DNA of 59,805 bases from Bacteroides graminisolvens DSM 19988 = JCM 15093 (GTDB taxonomy: Bacteria; Bacteroidota; Bacteroidia; Bacteroidales; Bacteroidaceae), in assembly GCF_000428125.1 (NCBI RefSeq), contig NZ_ATZI01000015.1, forward strand, positions 1 through 59,805. The letters run 5' to 3'. Positions 37,527 to 47,437 of this stretch are shown one piece after another. The position numbers and the translations under genes are program-made. Position 1 is the first letter of the stretch. Each line of letters opens with the position of its first letter. Below the pieces are notes generated by a model, which saw nothing but the letters and a program-made list of their open reading frames with translations, was not told where the DNA came from and did no database searches.

Positions 37527-38501
37527 TTACTTCCCTCCCCCTTCAATGGTCTTGATAGAGCCATCGGCATTGTATTCAAGTTCGCAAACCTTCAAGCTGC
37601 GAAGCCAAGTACGTCCGCCAGAGGGCACACTGTCATGATGAAACAAATACCATTTTCCTTGAAATTCACAAATAGCATGATGCGTAGTCCATCCTACCAC
37701 CGGAGTAAGTATAACACCCTGATATGTAAATGGCCCGTACGGATTATCACCAATTGCATAGCAAAGCTGATGAGTGTCACCGGTAGAATATGAGAAATAG
37801 TATTTACCATTATATTTATGTACCCACGATGCCTCAAAGAAGCGACGATTATTATCACCTGCCGTAAGAGGTTTGCCATTCTCATCAAGTATAACAACAG
37901 GACGAGGCTCTTCTGCAAATTCAAGCATGTTATCGGCTAGTTTGGCAATTCTGGAAGGAATGGCAGGTTCGTTATCAGCAGGGAATTCAGCACACTCCAA
38001 CGCCTTGTTATTCTTATAACGTTGCAGCTGACCGCCCCATAAACCACCAAAATACATGTAGTAATTACCATCACCGTCATCGAGTATGGCAGGATCAATA
38101 CTGTAGCTTCCCTTCATCGGATCGGGCTGAGCAATAAAAGGACCTTCGGGTTTGTCGGCCACGGCTACTCCTATTCTAAAAATATCCGTTTGATCCTTTA
38201 ACGGGAAATACATATAATATTTTCCGTCTTTACAAGTACAATCACAGTCCCACAGCTGGCGTCCTGCCCAAGGAATATCTTTCACATCAAGTACCACTCC
38301 GTGGTCAGTAACCGGACCATCTATCGTTTCCATCGAAAAGACATGGTAATCTTTCATATCGAAATGATCACCGTTATCATTCTCGGGTATGCCACTCTCC
38401 CGGTCATGCGACGGATAAATGTATAGTTTACCATTAAACACATGCACAGCCGGATCGGCCATATAATCTCCAGGAACTAAATATTTGGCTTTATTTTCCA
38501 T
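37527..38501 (-). CDS. GH43 beta-xylosidase/alpha-L-arabinofuranosidase
   Basis: A 324-residue glycoside hydrolase with a five-bladed propeller. The three acidic GH43 residues are seen in MADPAVHVFNGKLYIYPSHD (base), SIDPAILDDGDGNYYMYFG (pKa modulator) and FFEASWVHKYNGKYYFSYS (acid). No signal peptide, so it is probably cytosolic and trims imported xylo-oligosaccharides. ATG 38501 (MENKAKYL) is preferred over the in-frame ATG at 38516. It is separated from GH115 by 117 bp, the largest gap in this operon. Confidence 0.92.
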   Translation of the reverse strand: MENKAKYLVPGDYMADPAVHVFNGKLYIYPSHDRESGIPENDNGDHFDMKDYHVFSMETIDGPVTDHGVVLDVKDIPWAGRQLWDCDCTCKDGKYYMYFPLKDQTDIFRIGVAVADKPEGPFIAQPDPMKGSYSIDPAILDDGDGNYYMYFGGLWGGQLQRYKNNKALECAEFPADNEPAIPSRIAKLADNMLEFAEEPRPVVILDENGKPLTAGDNNRRFFEASWVHKYNGKYYFSYSTGDTHQLCYAIGDNPYGPFTYQGVILTPVVGWTTHHAICEFQGKWYLFHHDSVPSGGRTWLRSLKVCELEYNADGSIKTIEGGGK

Positions 38502-38618
38502 AATGATACCTTTCATTTAAAATCCAAACAACGTTGGACGATTTATACTTCATATTAATTTCTCTATATTATATCAAATGCTTTGCTATTGGAATGAAGA
38601 CAAAGCTGCAACTTTATC

Positions 38619-41162
38619 CTACTGTCTTCTTTCGCAGCTAGATTCGTTCATGTACAAATATGATTTTTTATATCCGCCACAATCAATCACAATTTTCTCT
38701 AGCACCACAGCCGGGTTCAACGGTTTAAAATCAAGAATGTAAGTGCCATCCTCAGATACAGGAAGTTCCAAAGTAACTTCTTTCTCTATCACCCGGCGAG
38801 CTACCGTAGGATAGAACACACTATACACATTCTCCGGCAATTCATTCAGGTTATGATTGAAGTTAACAGTCTCCTCATTACCGCCCCTGAAGCCTACAGT
38901 ATACTTGTGCCCTTTCACATCCTGAAAAGCGAGCGTAGACTTAACGACAACGATTACCTTAACCGTCTTCATGCCCTTGGCCTCTAGCGGCAGAGTCATC
39001 TTATACGAAAGCGAAGCACCGTTCACAGGCGATGTATAAGGCATCAGAGTTACAGCGCTTAAGAAGCGCCCCATATCAGGTATTATCTTCCATTCAGTAC
39101 CTTGTGGAGCTTTATTCTCAAAGAAATGTTCAGCTTCCATTGCTACGTATCCATCTTTACCGGTAAAGACATAGCCACCCACAGCTTTTTCAGGTTCAGC
39201 AATGCGGAATACCTCAGGTAGCTTGTCGGCAGGGAAATTATCATTCCATATTGTATATCCGATATGCTTTTGTATCATCATGTTCTTCCACTTTCCATCG
39301 GCCATCACATTATTATAATCATAACTCAGAGCCTTGTCGCGTGCAAAACACTTCTCAACCTGGTTGGCCCAATGGTTAGCCATGGGATTATTTTCTGCAT
39401 AAAGCTTATGATTCATAGCTTGTGCATAATACATTTCATAAAGGTTAGACATAGCCTGAACCGGGAAAAGCAACAACTGTTTGTAAGCATCTCTATACTC
39501 GGAAGCCAAAGACATGTACTGGCGCAAGGCCTCAGCCTCCAGGCGCGTATAATCATCGGCCACCTGCTTCCATTCGCCGGTTTCCAGATTGTAAGTCTTG
39601 GCATCCAGCATTTCCGGAGTAACTCTACCGTTATACTTACTATACAGATTAAGGATCCTGGCAGCCTCATCCGCCTGCTCCTCGCCGAAAGCCTGAGCAC
39701 AAAACTTACGAGGATGCTTCATAAAGTTCTCCGCAGTATAAGCATCCGGATTCCATGCCATATCAAGGAATAGAGTGATAGGATATTCCATGGGCTTAAG
39801 GTCGCCCACATTCAGAACCCACAGTTTTTCGACACCATATTCGTATGCCAGATGCAACTGTTCCCACATTCCCTGTATAGGAGTTACATTCAACCATTTC
39901 GTATTACGCGGAGCACCTACATAGTCCACATGATAATACAATCCCCATCCTCCGGGACGGTTACGTTCTTTTTCAGCTGGCAAACGACACACATTGCCCC
40001 AATTGTCATCACACAGAAGCATAATAACATCATCGGGCACACGCATACCTTTATCGTAATAATCGAGTACCTCTTTATAAAGAGCCCACACTTGAGGAGT
40101 TTCCTTAGCAGGCTTGCCCGTTACATTCTGAATTATCTTTCGTTGATTTTCAACAACAGTTTCAAGAAGCTTCACGTTAGTAGCATCAGACATGGCAGCA
40201 TCACCATCGCCACGCATACCGATAGTAACCACATCTTCTGTATTCTTCATTCTTTCTATCCCCTCCTGAAAGAACTGATCCAGCACCTTCTTGTTGGTTG
40301 CATAATTCCACGCTCCATGCTCATTGCGTTTTCTAGTCCATTCTTGATGATTGCGCGCCATTGGTTCATGATGAGAAGTACTGATTACCACTCCCATTTC
40401 GTCGGCAGTTTTACTGTTGAGAGGATCATCACCATAGAATGCCCAGCTCCACATGGCAGGCCATAAGAAGTTACCTTTCAGACGGAGAATAAGTTCAAAT
40501 ACATCACTATAAAAACGATGGCCACCAAAATCGGTTCCATAATGTTGCTTTACCCATCCGGTGAGACACGGAGCTTCATCATTCAAAAAGATTCCCCTAT
40601 ATTTTACAGCCGGTTCCCCATCGGTATAGACACCCGGCATTACATAAGCCTCCGTTTGCTTCACCACAGGTACATCCATCCACCAATACCAGGGCGACAC
40701 ACCCATTTGTTCAGCCAGTTCATACACACCATATATAGTACCACGACGGTCGCTACCGGCTATTACCACAGCTTTCTCCACCCCTTGAAGTGGATTGTTT
40801 ACTGTAGTGATGATAAACTTCTCATTCTTATTCTCAAGTTGCTTCTTATCGAGTTTCTTAGCCTTGATAAGCTGCTTGATATACGTAGACTCCAAGCTAC
40901 CTACTATGATACAGTTTTCCGAGGAAGTATTTTTTAATAACTGAGGCTTCATGCCGCACACACGGTTAAAGTCTTCTATAAGATTATTAACTGCTATTCT
41001 TATCCCTTTCTGATCCTTTTCATCTAGAAGGATATTTACCACTTTTCCGCTGCCGATTATCTGAAAAGCTCCATCGGCTTTCCGGAAAGTCACAAATTGA
41101 TCTGCTGCATACGTGGTTAAACAAAACAATAAAAGCGCAAAGGTTGAACAAAGTTTCTTCAT
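38619..41162 (-). CDS. GH115 xylan alpha-1,2-glucuronidase
   Basis: An 847-residue exported enzyme that removes glucuronic acid, usually 4-O-methylated, also from internal xylose units of long xylan. The start MKKLCSTFALLLFCLTTYAA is a signal peptide. GH115 blocks include YRGIFLNDEAPCLTGWVKQHYG, LKGNFLWPAMWSWAFYGDDPLN, GMRGDGDAAMS and WVLNVGDLKPMEYPITLFLDMAWNPDAY. A C-terminal beta domain extends to the end. It complements the GH67 enzyme, which acts on terminal residues of short oligomers. Confidence 0.93.
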   Translation of the reverse strand: MKKLCSTFALLLFCLTTYAADQFVTFRKADGAFQIIGSGKVVNILLDEKDQKGIRIAVNNLIEDFNRVCGMKPQLLKNTSSENCIIVGSLESTYIKQLIKAKKLDKKQLENKNEKFIITTVNNPLQGVEKAVVIAGSDRRGTIYGVYELAEQMGVSPWYWWMDVPVVKQTEAYVMPGVYTDGEPAVKYRGIFLNDEAPCLTGWVKQHYGTDFGGHRFYSDVFELILRLKGNFLWPAMWSWAFYGDDPLNSKTADEMGVVISTSHHEPMARNHQEWTRKRNEHGAWNYATNKKVLDQFFQEGIERMKNTEDVVTIGMRGDGDAAMSDATNVKLLETVVENQRKIIQNVTGKPAKETPQVWALYKEVLDYYDKGMRVPDDVIMLLCDDNWGNVCRLPAEKERNRPGGWGLYYHVDYVGAPRNTKWLNVTPIQGMWEQLHLAYEYGVEKLWVLNVGDLKPMEYPITLFLDMAWNPDAYTAENFMKHPRKFCAQAFGEEQADEAARILNLYSKYNGRVTPEMLDAKTYNLETGEWKQVADDYTRLEAEALRQYMSLASEYRDAYKQLLLFPVQAMSNLYEMYYAQAMNHKLYAENNPMANHWANQVEKCFARDKALSYDYNNVMADGKWKNMMIQKHIGYTIWNDNFPADKLPEVFRIAEPEKAVGGYVFTGKDGYVAMEAEHFFENKAPQGTEWKIIPDMGRFLSAVTLMPYTSPVNGASLSYKMTLPLEAKGMKTVKVIVVVKSTLAFQDVKGHKYTVGFRGGNEETVNFNHNLNELPENVYSVFYPTVARRVIEKEVTLELPVSEDGTYILDFKPLNPAVVLEKIVIDCGGYKKSYLYMNESSCERRQ

Positions 41163-41178
41163 ACGTATATAACCTTTA

Positions 41179-42318
41179 TTATTTACTTTTGTTATTACTA
41201 GCTTCATTGATCATTTCATTCACAAAAGGTTTTGGCTGATAATTCCGATCAAACAGCACTGGATAATCCGTACGACCTTTCATCGGCCAGTCATTTCTCC
41301 ATGAGTCGGCATCCGTAGCTCCCCAGACGGTAACACGAGTCACCTTATCACTGTGTTTGATGAAGAGTTTGAAGAATTCGCTCATTCGGTCATTCCATGC
41401 CTTTGAGACGGAATCGGGCAACATGTCGGGGTAAGGATTCATTTCCTTCTGGTAATCAAAATTAGCAGAAACATCGGCACCTACATTGGGCGCCGGAGGA
41501 GGGAGAATGGTCAGATCAAGTTCGGTAATCATCACCTTAACGCCGGTCGCAGCAAAAGCTAACAAGCTAGTCTCAAAATCCTCCACCTTAGGAAATTCCA
41601 TTGTGAAATGTCCCTGCATCCCCACAGCGTCAATCCGAATGCCTTTTGCTTGTAGTTTCTTAACCATATTGACCACTGCGTCTCTACGGCCTTTGTGCGC
41701 CATGGAGTAGTCATTATAATACAACTCAGCATCTGGATCCGCTTCATGCGCAAACTGAAAGGCCAAAGGTATATAATCTTCACCCAATATTTCATAAAAC
41801 TTTGTTTGGCGATAAGAGCCATCATCTTCAAACGCCTCATTCACCACATCCCATCCTTTAATTTTACCTTTATAGCGACTCACAACGGTAGTGATATGCT
41901 CTTTCATACGTTCTGTAAGCACTTCCTTTGATACATTCTTACCATTCTCGTCCACACAGAACCAAGGTGCCAGCTGTGAATGCCATATTAATGTATGCCC
42001 AATTATATCCATGTTATATTTCTCTCCAAAAGCAACAAACCGGTCGGACTGAGTAAAATCATAGCGTCCCTCCTCAGGATGTATCACTTCACTTTTCATA
42101 CAATTTTCTGGAGCTACAGAATTAAAATGCTTGATGATGAGTTGCGCACCCGCACTATCTCTTCCCGACGCCTGATTGTCATTAATAGCCACTCCCATCA
42201 AAAATTTATTGGCAAAAGCATCCTTCAGCGTTACTTCACTATTGCCCTTAGTACTTTTGCAACCTGACAAACAAACAAGGCCAAGTCCCGCCATTAAAAT
42301 TAAATTTTGTACTTTCAT
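41179..42318 (-). CDS. GH10 endo-beta-1,4-xylanase lipoprotein
   Basis: A 379-residue xylanase. The start [20 protein letters not shown] gives a lipobox with Cys 20, so it is probably anchored in the outer membrane. The acid/base residue is E161 in [10 protein letters not shown] and the nucleophile is E266 in [10 protein letters not shown]. The substrate block [13 protein letters not shown] is also typical of GH10. No carbohydrate-binding module is present. It starts 19 bp after the transporter gene, so it should be transcribed with it. Confidence 0.95.
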   Translation of the reverse strand: MKVQNLILMAGLGLVCLSGCKSTKGNSEVTLKDAFANKFLMGVAINDNQASGRDSAGAQLIIKHFNSVAPENCMKSEVIHPEEGRYDFTQSDRFVAFGEKYNMDIIGHTLIWHSQLAPWFCVDENGKNVSKEVLTERMKEHITTVVSRYKGKIKGWDVVNEAFEDDGSYRQTKFYEILGEDYIPLAFQFAHEADPDAELYYNDYSMAHKGRRDAVVNMVKKLQAKGIRIDAVGMQGHFTMEFPKVEDFETSLLAFAATGVKVMITELDLTILPPPAPNVGADVSANFDYQKEMNPYPDMLPDSVSKAWNDRMSEFFKLFIKHSDKVTRVTVWGATDADSWRNDWPMKGRTDYPVLFDRNYQPKPFVNEMINEASNNKSK

Positions 42319-42337
42319 AAAACAAGGTGTTGATGAA

Positions 42338-43822
42338 TTATACTTTATTAGATCTTCGCACTGCAAGTTCTTGTTGAATCTTCTCATTAAAATGCTTGGA
42401 TATAGGATAAAAGAGCAACGCCAAAACTCCCACAACGAAAGTAAGCGCAGGTATGATACTTGAACTGATACGGATTCCGAACAAAGCAGATTCTGTTTGA
42501 ACCACGTTAGGAATAAAACCAAAGGAATCAACAATAGCTCCACAAATGGCACCCCCAATTCCTAAGCCGGCTTTCAAAGCGAACACAATACCTGCAAAAA
42601 CAAAACCGGTTGCTCTCCGGTGATTAACCCATTCAGAATGATCGGCCACATCGCCCATCATAGCCCATAAAAGAGGAATAGTAGGTGCATAAGCCATACT
42701 CTTGAGCATGTTAATCACAAAAATAAGCCCTACACTTTTGGCATCTACAACGAAAAACAACGAGGTGAATACAGCCGTTAGAGCCAAACATACGATGAAC
42801 ACATTTCTCTTTCCAAATATGTTCGACAAATAGCCCGAAAGGAAAATCACTCCCAGAAGAGTTATAATTTGACCAACCATATTAAAGAGGCTATAACCTA
42901 CTGCAAAAACATTGCTGTGATCGGGAAGCGCAATGAGTCCGAACGCATCTAAGAACTGATGCCACAATCCATAGGTATTTCCATCAACGGTAACCAAGCC
43001 AAAATGCTGCAAGAAATTAAAAAGAGAAGTCTTATCTACAAAATAATTAAAGTAGTAAGACATGCTGCTTCCCCACATAGCCAACGTAGTAAATAAGAAT
43101 AGCGTAAGCACAAACATGGCTTTCCACGGACGGTTGGAAACAATATCTTTAAAATCTTGCTTGATTGAGTTTTTCTGGTTGGCCGGTGGAAGAATACGCT
43201 CTTTGGCAGAGAAGAATGTGATAACAAGTAAAACAACTGCCACAACGGCAAACAATGTAATCGTAACAAACCATCCTTTTTGTGCATCCCCTTGCCCGAA
43301 CTTAGCAACCAGAGGCAACGTAAGCCCTTGTACAATGAAAGTAGCAATGGTTGCCGTTACAAAACGTATGGAAGATATGCTGGTGCGTTGCTTAATATCA
43401 CTAGTCATGACACCTCCCAAAGAAGCATAAGGAGTATTGTTGAATGAATAAATAGCCATCAGCAAAGTATAGGTAACGCCGGCATAAATAATTTTGCCCC
43501 TCTCAGTCAAATCGGGTGTAGAAAAAGCCAATATAAAAAACAATGCAAACGGAATAGCTGTCCACAACACCCAAGGTCTGTATTTTCCCCAGCGGGTTTG
43601 CGTTCGGTCTGATAAGATGCCCACCACCGGATCGACAAAGGCGTCGAATACGCGGGCTACCAACAAGATCATTCCTGCTGCTGTTGCTTTAATACCGAAG
43701 ACGTCCGTGTAGAAAAATAATTGGAACATCATCATCATTTGAAAGACCAGGTTCGCTGATCCATCACCCAGACTATAGCCAATTTTCTCGGCCATTGATA
43801 CTTTCTGATTGGAGCTTTTCAT
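42338..43822 (-). CDS. GPH-family sugar symporter (xyloside type)
   Basis: A 494-residue inner-membrane transporter with about 12 helices. The GPH (MelB-like) signatures are [46 protein letters not shown] and [14 protein letters not shown]. Such proteins import glycosides with Na+ or H+. As first gene of the xylan operon it probably carries xylo- or aldouronic oligosaccharides from periplasm to cytosol. No SusC/SusD pair is present upstream, where IS DNA now begins. Confidence 0.92.
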   Translation of the reverse strand: MKSSNQKVSMAEKIGYSLGDGSANLVFQMMMMFQLFFYTDVFGIKATAAGMILLVARVFDAFVDPVVGILSDRTQTRWGKYRPWVLWTAIPFALFFILAFSTPDLTERGKIIYAGVTYTLLMAIYSFNNTPYASLGGVMTSDIKQRTSISSIRFVTATIATFIVQGLTLPLVAKFGQGDAQKGWFVTITLFAVVAVVLLVITFFSAKERILPPANQKNSIKQDFKDIVSNRPWKAMFVLTLFLFTTLAMWGSSMSYYFNYFVDKTSLFNFLQHFGLVTVDGNTYGLWHQFLDAFGLIALPDHSNVFAVGYSLFNMVGQIITLLGVIFLSGYLSNIFGKRNVFIVCLALTAVFTSLFFVVDAKSVGLIFVINMLKSMAYAPTIPLLWAMMGDVADHSEWVNHRRATGFVFAGIVFALKAGLGIGGAICGAIVDSFGFIPNVVQTESALFGIRISSSIIPALTFVVGVLALLFYPISKHFNEKIQQELAVRRSNKV

Positions 43823-43864
43823 TGCATTTTATTTTTTATGATTAATTATGTCTGTATATACATG

Positions 43865-43896
43865 CAAATTTAATTATACCCGTTGGCGGAATTAAA
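43865..43896 (-). promoter_or_regulatory. Putative hybrid promoter at the IS982 end
   Basis: On the minus strand TTTA (43893-43896) is followed after exactly 20 bp by TAAATTTG (43865-43872). The -7 box lies in native DNA 43 bp before the transporter gene. The -33-like box lies inside the IS982 element, whose end is at 43878. This could drive the xylan operon in place of its original control region. Sequence-based prediction only. Confidence 0.5.
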
Positions 43897-44626
43897 TTAG
43901 TGCATATTTAATTTGTCCAATGGGTTTGTTATTAATCTTGTTTATATATTGAAGGATTGTAAGTGCACTAATTTTCCCCGTAATTCTGGTAAACAATCCT
44001 TCTGTTTGTTTTGCGTAATTTCTGATTATCATAAATTGATCGCATAATTGTGCAAAAAGCGTTTCAACCCTTTTCCTTGCTTTAGCAAATGGACTAAATA
44101 CAGGTTTCCAATCTTTTTGATTCGACCGATATGGAACTTCCAACTTGATATTAGCTTTTTCAAATAAATCAAGTTGTATGGCTGCTCCAATATACCCACG
44201 ATCACCGATGATGGTGCAATTCTGAAAGTTACACTTTACGTCTTTCAAATAATGAATGTCGTGAACACTCGCCTTTGTCAGGTCAAAAGAGTGTATGACA
44301 CCGCTCAACCCACAGAGAGAATGTAATTTATATCCGTAATAATGTTTACCCTGTGAAGCACAATAGCCATAATTGGGAGCTTTATCATAATTATTCTTTC
44401 CCATTTTACAACGTTTTGACCTTATGGGACGACAGACTTCAATTGGCATAGAATCAATACAAAAAATAGCTTCTCCACCATCAACTTTTGATGCAATTCT
44501 TTCACGCACCTGATTACATAAGCCGATAGTGAGCTTCCTGCGATCATTATATTGACGACGGGATATGAGAGAAGAAAAATCATCTTTGTATTCATTTAAT
44601 TTAGAAAACAAAAAGCTTTCACTATC
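43878..44626 (-). mobile_element. Truncated IS982-family element
   Basis: The element end ACCCGTTGGCGG (43878-43889) has the ACCC start typical of IS982. It holds a transposase frame that runs open to the left end of IS66 copy 2 (44627). The other part of IS982 is not found beyond IS66, so the N-terminal coding part and the second terminus were lost in a deletion or rearrangement. Confidence 0.82.
43892..44626 (-). pseudogene. IS982-family transposase, N-terminally truncated
   Basis: About 244 residues of a DDE transposase; full IS982 transposases have around 290-300. Visible family blocks are IFCIDSMPIEVCRPIRSKRC with the first Asp, KHYYGYKLHSLCGLSG, IIGDRGYIGAAIQL with the second Asp, and KRVETLFAQLCDQF with the Glu. 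The catalytic part is complete, but the frame has no native start: it continues upstream as DSESFLFSKLNEY straight into the IS66 boundary. A TTG at 44611 is the only internal start. Activity is unlikely. Confidence 0.85.
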
Positions 44627-44697
44627 GTAAGCGATCGGCTAACTCCGTCTATTAATTTTCAGTATGCCTTCCTATCTTTGCCAGCAAAACGAATATT

Positions 44698-44905
44698 ATG
44701 GTATATTGGACATTAGATTATTTCAAGATCCTCTACAATGAATACACAGCCTCCGGTGTTAATGTTCGAGAGTTTTGCAGAGCGCGAGGCATTAAAGAGA
44801 ATAGGTTCTATTATTGGATTAAAATGCTTAAAAGTCAAGCCTTATCCGCCTTGGATACTCCAAGAGAGTTTATTCCCATAAGTCCTGGGGCGGTCAATCG
44901 CCTTA
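44698..44905 (+). pseudogene. IS66 tnpA remnant
   Basis: It starts MVYWTLDYFKILYNEY like the intact copy and matches it for about 68 residues. The distance from the tnpA start to the tnpB start is 221 bp here and 361 bp in copy 1. The missing 140 bp is not a multiple of three, so the frame runs on into tnpB sequence. The protein is truncated and probably not functional. Confidence 0.88.
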
Positions 44906-44918
44906 AAACCTTAAGCTT

Positions 44919-45305
44919 ATGTTTAGTCTTACAGCCTCAGATAGGTTTTATCTATACCCTTATCCTACTGATATGCGCAAGAGCTTCTATACCCTTAGTG
45001 GTATTGTTACCAATCAAATGGGAATGGATGTTCAAGATGGCGACGCGTTTGTCTTCATTAATAAGCTTTGTACAGCCATGAAGATACTTCACATGGAGTA
45101 TGGTGGCTTGGTAATTTATCACATGAAGCTATGCGGTGGGCAGTTCTCTCTGCCTGAGATAGATTTTCAAGAGGGTAAAACGGTGTCGTATGAAACCCTT
45201 TGGAGTGATCTGGTTTTAATGGTCCAAGGCATAGATGCGCAGAAAGTCAAACATCGAAAAAGATGGATTCCAGAAAAGAAAAACACAGCTTCAAAAGCAA
45301 AATAA
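44919..45305 (+). CDS. tnpB: IS66 TnpB (Orf2-like), copy 2
   Basis: A 128-residue TnpB, nearly identical to the one at 528-902 and the only undamaged gene in this element. Its start and the block YPYPTDMRKSFYTLSGIV are the same; the C-terminus is KRRWIPEKK-like (RKRWIPEKK) with four extra residues. It could act in trans with proteins of copy 1, but nothing in the sequence shows that it does. Confidence 0.9.
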   Translation: MFSLTASDRFYLYPYPTDMRKSFYTLSGIVTNQMGMDVQDGDAFVFINKLCTAMKILHMEYGGLVIYHMKLCGGQFSLPEIDFQEGKTVSYETLWSDLVLMVQGIDAQKVKHRKRWIPEKKNTASKAK

Positions 45306-45382
45306 TAACATAAAACAGTCATCAATTAGTATGGCTATTTCGCTTGTTTTTTGTATCTTTATATCGCTAAAACAAACGGATT

Positions 45383-46767
45383 ATGCCCGAGAACACTATT
45401 GATAAAGATGAACTTATACGCCAATTAATGGCTGATCGTGATCGACTGTTTCGAGAGAACAGCCGGCTACGTACAGCTCAAAACATAGCTCCTGAAGGAG
45501 TACAGCAGGTTCATAATGAGCAATTAGCGGCAAAGGACACCCTAATCAATAAGAAAGAAGCGTTACTCCAGAAGAAGGATGTTCGCATTGCTCAGTTGGA
45601 AAAACAAGTGGACTATCTCAAGCGTCAACTATATGGAGGAAAAGCAGAGCGTTACATCAATCCTGATCCTCAGGCGCGACAGTTGGAACTGTTTGAGGGT
45701 GTTGGCCTATTACCCGGCGAAAAGGAAGCGGCTGCCCAATTAAACCAATTGCAAAGAGTTATGCCTCATCATCCTTGCTTGCTGACCTCATGGTAGATAA
45801 GTATGTTGACCATATTCCCTTTTATCGGCAACATAAACAGTTTGAGCGTTTAGGCATAAAAATCCCGGAGCCTACTATCCTAGGGTGGTTCCAGCAAGTA
45901 AGCGACTTACTGATGCCCTTGCACTTCCGATTATGGGAGTTGATGAAGAAAACCAATTATTTACAGTGTGACGAAACCACACTCCCAGTTGTGCGGAATG
46001 ATAAACACAAGACAGTAAAAGGATACATCTGGCTTGTGCGAGATCCTATGTCCGGACGACAGTATTTCTACTGGGACAAAGGTTCTAGAAGTGGTGAGGT
46101 GGTGCTTAAGCTCTTCTGTGGATATCAAGGTGCTCTTCAAACAGATGGTTATGAGCCATACGAATTATTGGATGGCAAGAAAGGAGTTATCCTCTTATCT
46201 TGCTGGGCACATGCACGAAGAAAATTCTCTGATGCAATTAAGAATGATAAGGAACGGGCCGAAAAAGCCTTAGAGCAAATCCAGTTACTCTATGAGGTAG
46301 AGCGGCAGATTAAAGATCAGGCTCTTTCGTTTGAAGATACAGCTAAATTAAGAACACGTTTGGCTTACCCAATTCTGGTACGATTTGAAAAATGGTTGGT
46401 TGCAGAACACGCAAAAGTTATTAAAGGAAGTCCCATCGAAAAGGCGATTATGTACACCTATAAGCGCTTTAACAAATTATCACGCTACCATTTGGACGGT
46501 GCATATAATATAGATAATAATGGCATAGAAAATGCAGTGAGACCCGTAGCAGTGGGTAGGAAAAATTATTTATTCTGTCAGAATGATGATACCGCAGAAA
46601 GCACGGCTATCATTTATAGTTTCATGGGGTGTTGCAAAGCTGCCGGCGTAGACTTCCGCACATGGATGATTTACTTCTTAGACCATGTGCATGATTACGA
46701 TGAAGACTACACTATGGATATAGCCGACTTACTCCCCGATAAGTTGAAAATGAAAGGATTGCTTTGA
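45383..46767 (+). pseudogene. IS66 tnpC, broken by internal deletion
   Basis: The N-terminal coiled coil matches copy 1 up to the VGLLPGEKEAA region (near 45735). A deletion of about 280 bp and a frameshift follow. The rest, MLADLMVDKYVDHIP to the C-terminus, is open from 45775 in a different frame and retains the DDE residues. The zinc-finger-like middle region is lost, so transposase activity is not expected. The C-terminal part keeps CQNDDTAEST, one codon more than copy 1. Confidence 0.9.
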
Positions 46768-46885
46768 AATCCACGAAATCCAAGAGAATTGCGAAATCAT
46801 CAATATCCATTACATCATTGAAAACCTTGAGATAAAAATATGATATCCCAAGGTTTTATTTTGATTCACTATACGCAGTTAGCCG

Positions 46886-47374
46886 ATGGCTTACACTGAA
46901 ACTAATATACTTATCAAAGAAGGATTCCAGAAACAACAAGAACAATTACATGAATTTCAGCAGAAACTAGAAAAACAGCAACATAATCCCCTACCCGTTC
47001 AGAAGCATCTTCATTCCATAGAGTTAAAATCGTCAAAGGTAGTCATTGCATTGGTCTCGCTTTGCGTAGCACTACTCTGTTCTATGAGTTGCAACATCTA
47101 TCAATTCTCAGCAAACAGCCGTTTGAATGATAATGATATTAAGTTCCGTTACATCAAGGCATTTGGAGAAATCACCCCTAAAAACCTGTTGAAGCTTGAA
47201 ACTATCTTTGAGTATGAACCCGACAAGCAAAAGCAACGCTCCTTGCGAAAGATGGTTGAGGAATATGAGCAACAAGTTGAGGAGCGAGCCAAAGAATTAG
47301 AGCAAGCCCGACTCAAAGAGGCACAAGCCGAACAACTGCGACAAGAAGCAGATAAAATTAAACAAAAGAAGTAG
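46886..47374 (+). CDS. Truncated coiled-coil membrane protein fused to the IS66 end
   Basis: A 162-residue frame whose ATG (46886) and first codons lie in the IS66 right inverted repeat. Native sequence begins at 46895 (TETNILIKEGF). So the original N-terminus is probably missing. It has a Gln-rich coiled coil (residues 10-35), one membrane helix (about 54-72, VVIALVSLCVALLCSM), and a second charged coiled coil to the end (EEYEQQVEERAKELEQ). The layout resembles accessory proteins next to relaxase genes in Bacteroides mobilisable elements; this is from memory and uncertain. A weak hairpin follows. Confidence 0.65.
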   Translation: MAYTETNILIKEGFQKQQEQLHEFQQKLEKQQHNPLPVQKHLHSIELKSSKVVIALVSLCVALLCSMSCNIYQFSANSRLNDNDIKFRYIKAFGEITPKNLLKLETIFEYEPDKQKQRSLRKMVEEYEQQVEERAKELEQARLKEAQAEQLRQEADKIKQKK

Positions 47375-47389
47375 GTAGTCAATGAGTTG

Positions 47390-47422
47390 AAAAGATGGAG
47401 AAAATAAAACTTCTTCATCTTT
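47390..47422 (+). terminator. Possible terminator hairpin before the defence operon
   Basis: AAAAGATGGAGAA pairs with TTCTTCATCTTTT with one mismatch around a 7-nt loop. There is no long T run, so termination would be weak. Confidence 0.5.
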
Positions 47423-47437
47423 TCGCTATTATATAGC
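47423..47437. promoter_or_regulatory. Palindromic operator-like site upstream of the XRE gene
   Basis: CGCTAT-TAT-ATAGCG is a perfect dyad with a 3-bp centre. It lies just upstream of a near-consensus -7 box (TATCTTTA, 47448-47455), where the upstream promoter element would be. This is a plausible binding site for the XRE protein encoded 56 bp downstream, acting as controller of its own operon. Inference. Confidence 0.55.

Larger units (their letters stand above)
44627..46894 (+). mobile_element. IS66-family insertion sequence, copy 2 (decayed)
   Basis: Same family and orientation as the element at 96-2774. Terminal repeats are at 44627-44648 and 46873-46894. It is 411 bp shorter because of deletions in tnpA (about 140 bp) and tnpC (about 280 bp). 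The flanks TCACTATC and ACTGAAAC do not match, so no target duplication remains. Its left end abuts a truncated IS982; its right end supplies the start codon of the next open frame. Confidence 0.92.

Noticed and set aside
39264..39773. Plus-strand open frames inside the GH115 gene (also 39852-40466)
   Set aside because: They lie fully within a confidently identified gene and show no family motif.
44698..45081. Continuous 127-aa open frame covering tnpA and part of tnpB in IS66 copy 2
   Set aside because: It is a deletion product that reads out of frame into tnpB. Only the first 68 residues match TnpA.
96..46894. Composite transposon made by the two IS66 copies
   Set aside because: The interval is mostly essential core genome, the copies have no shared target duplication, and copy 2 lacks a working transposase.
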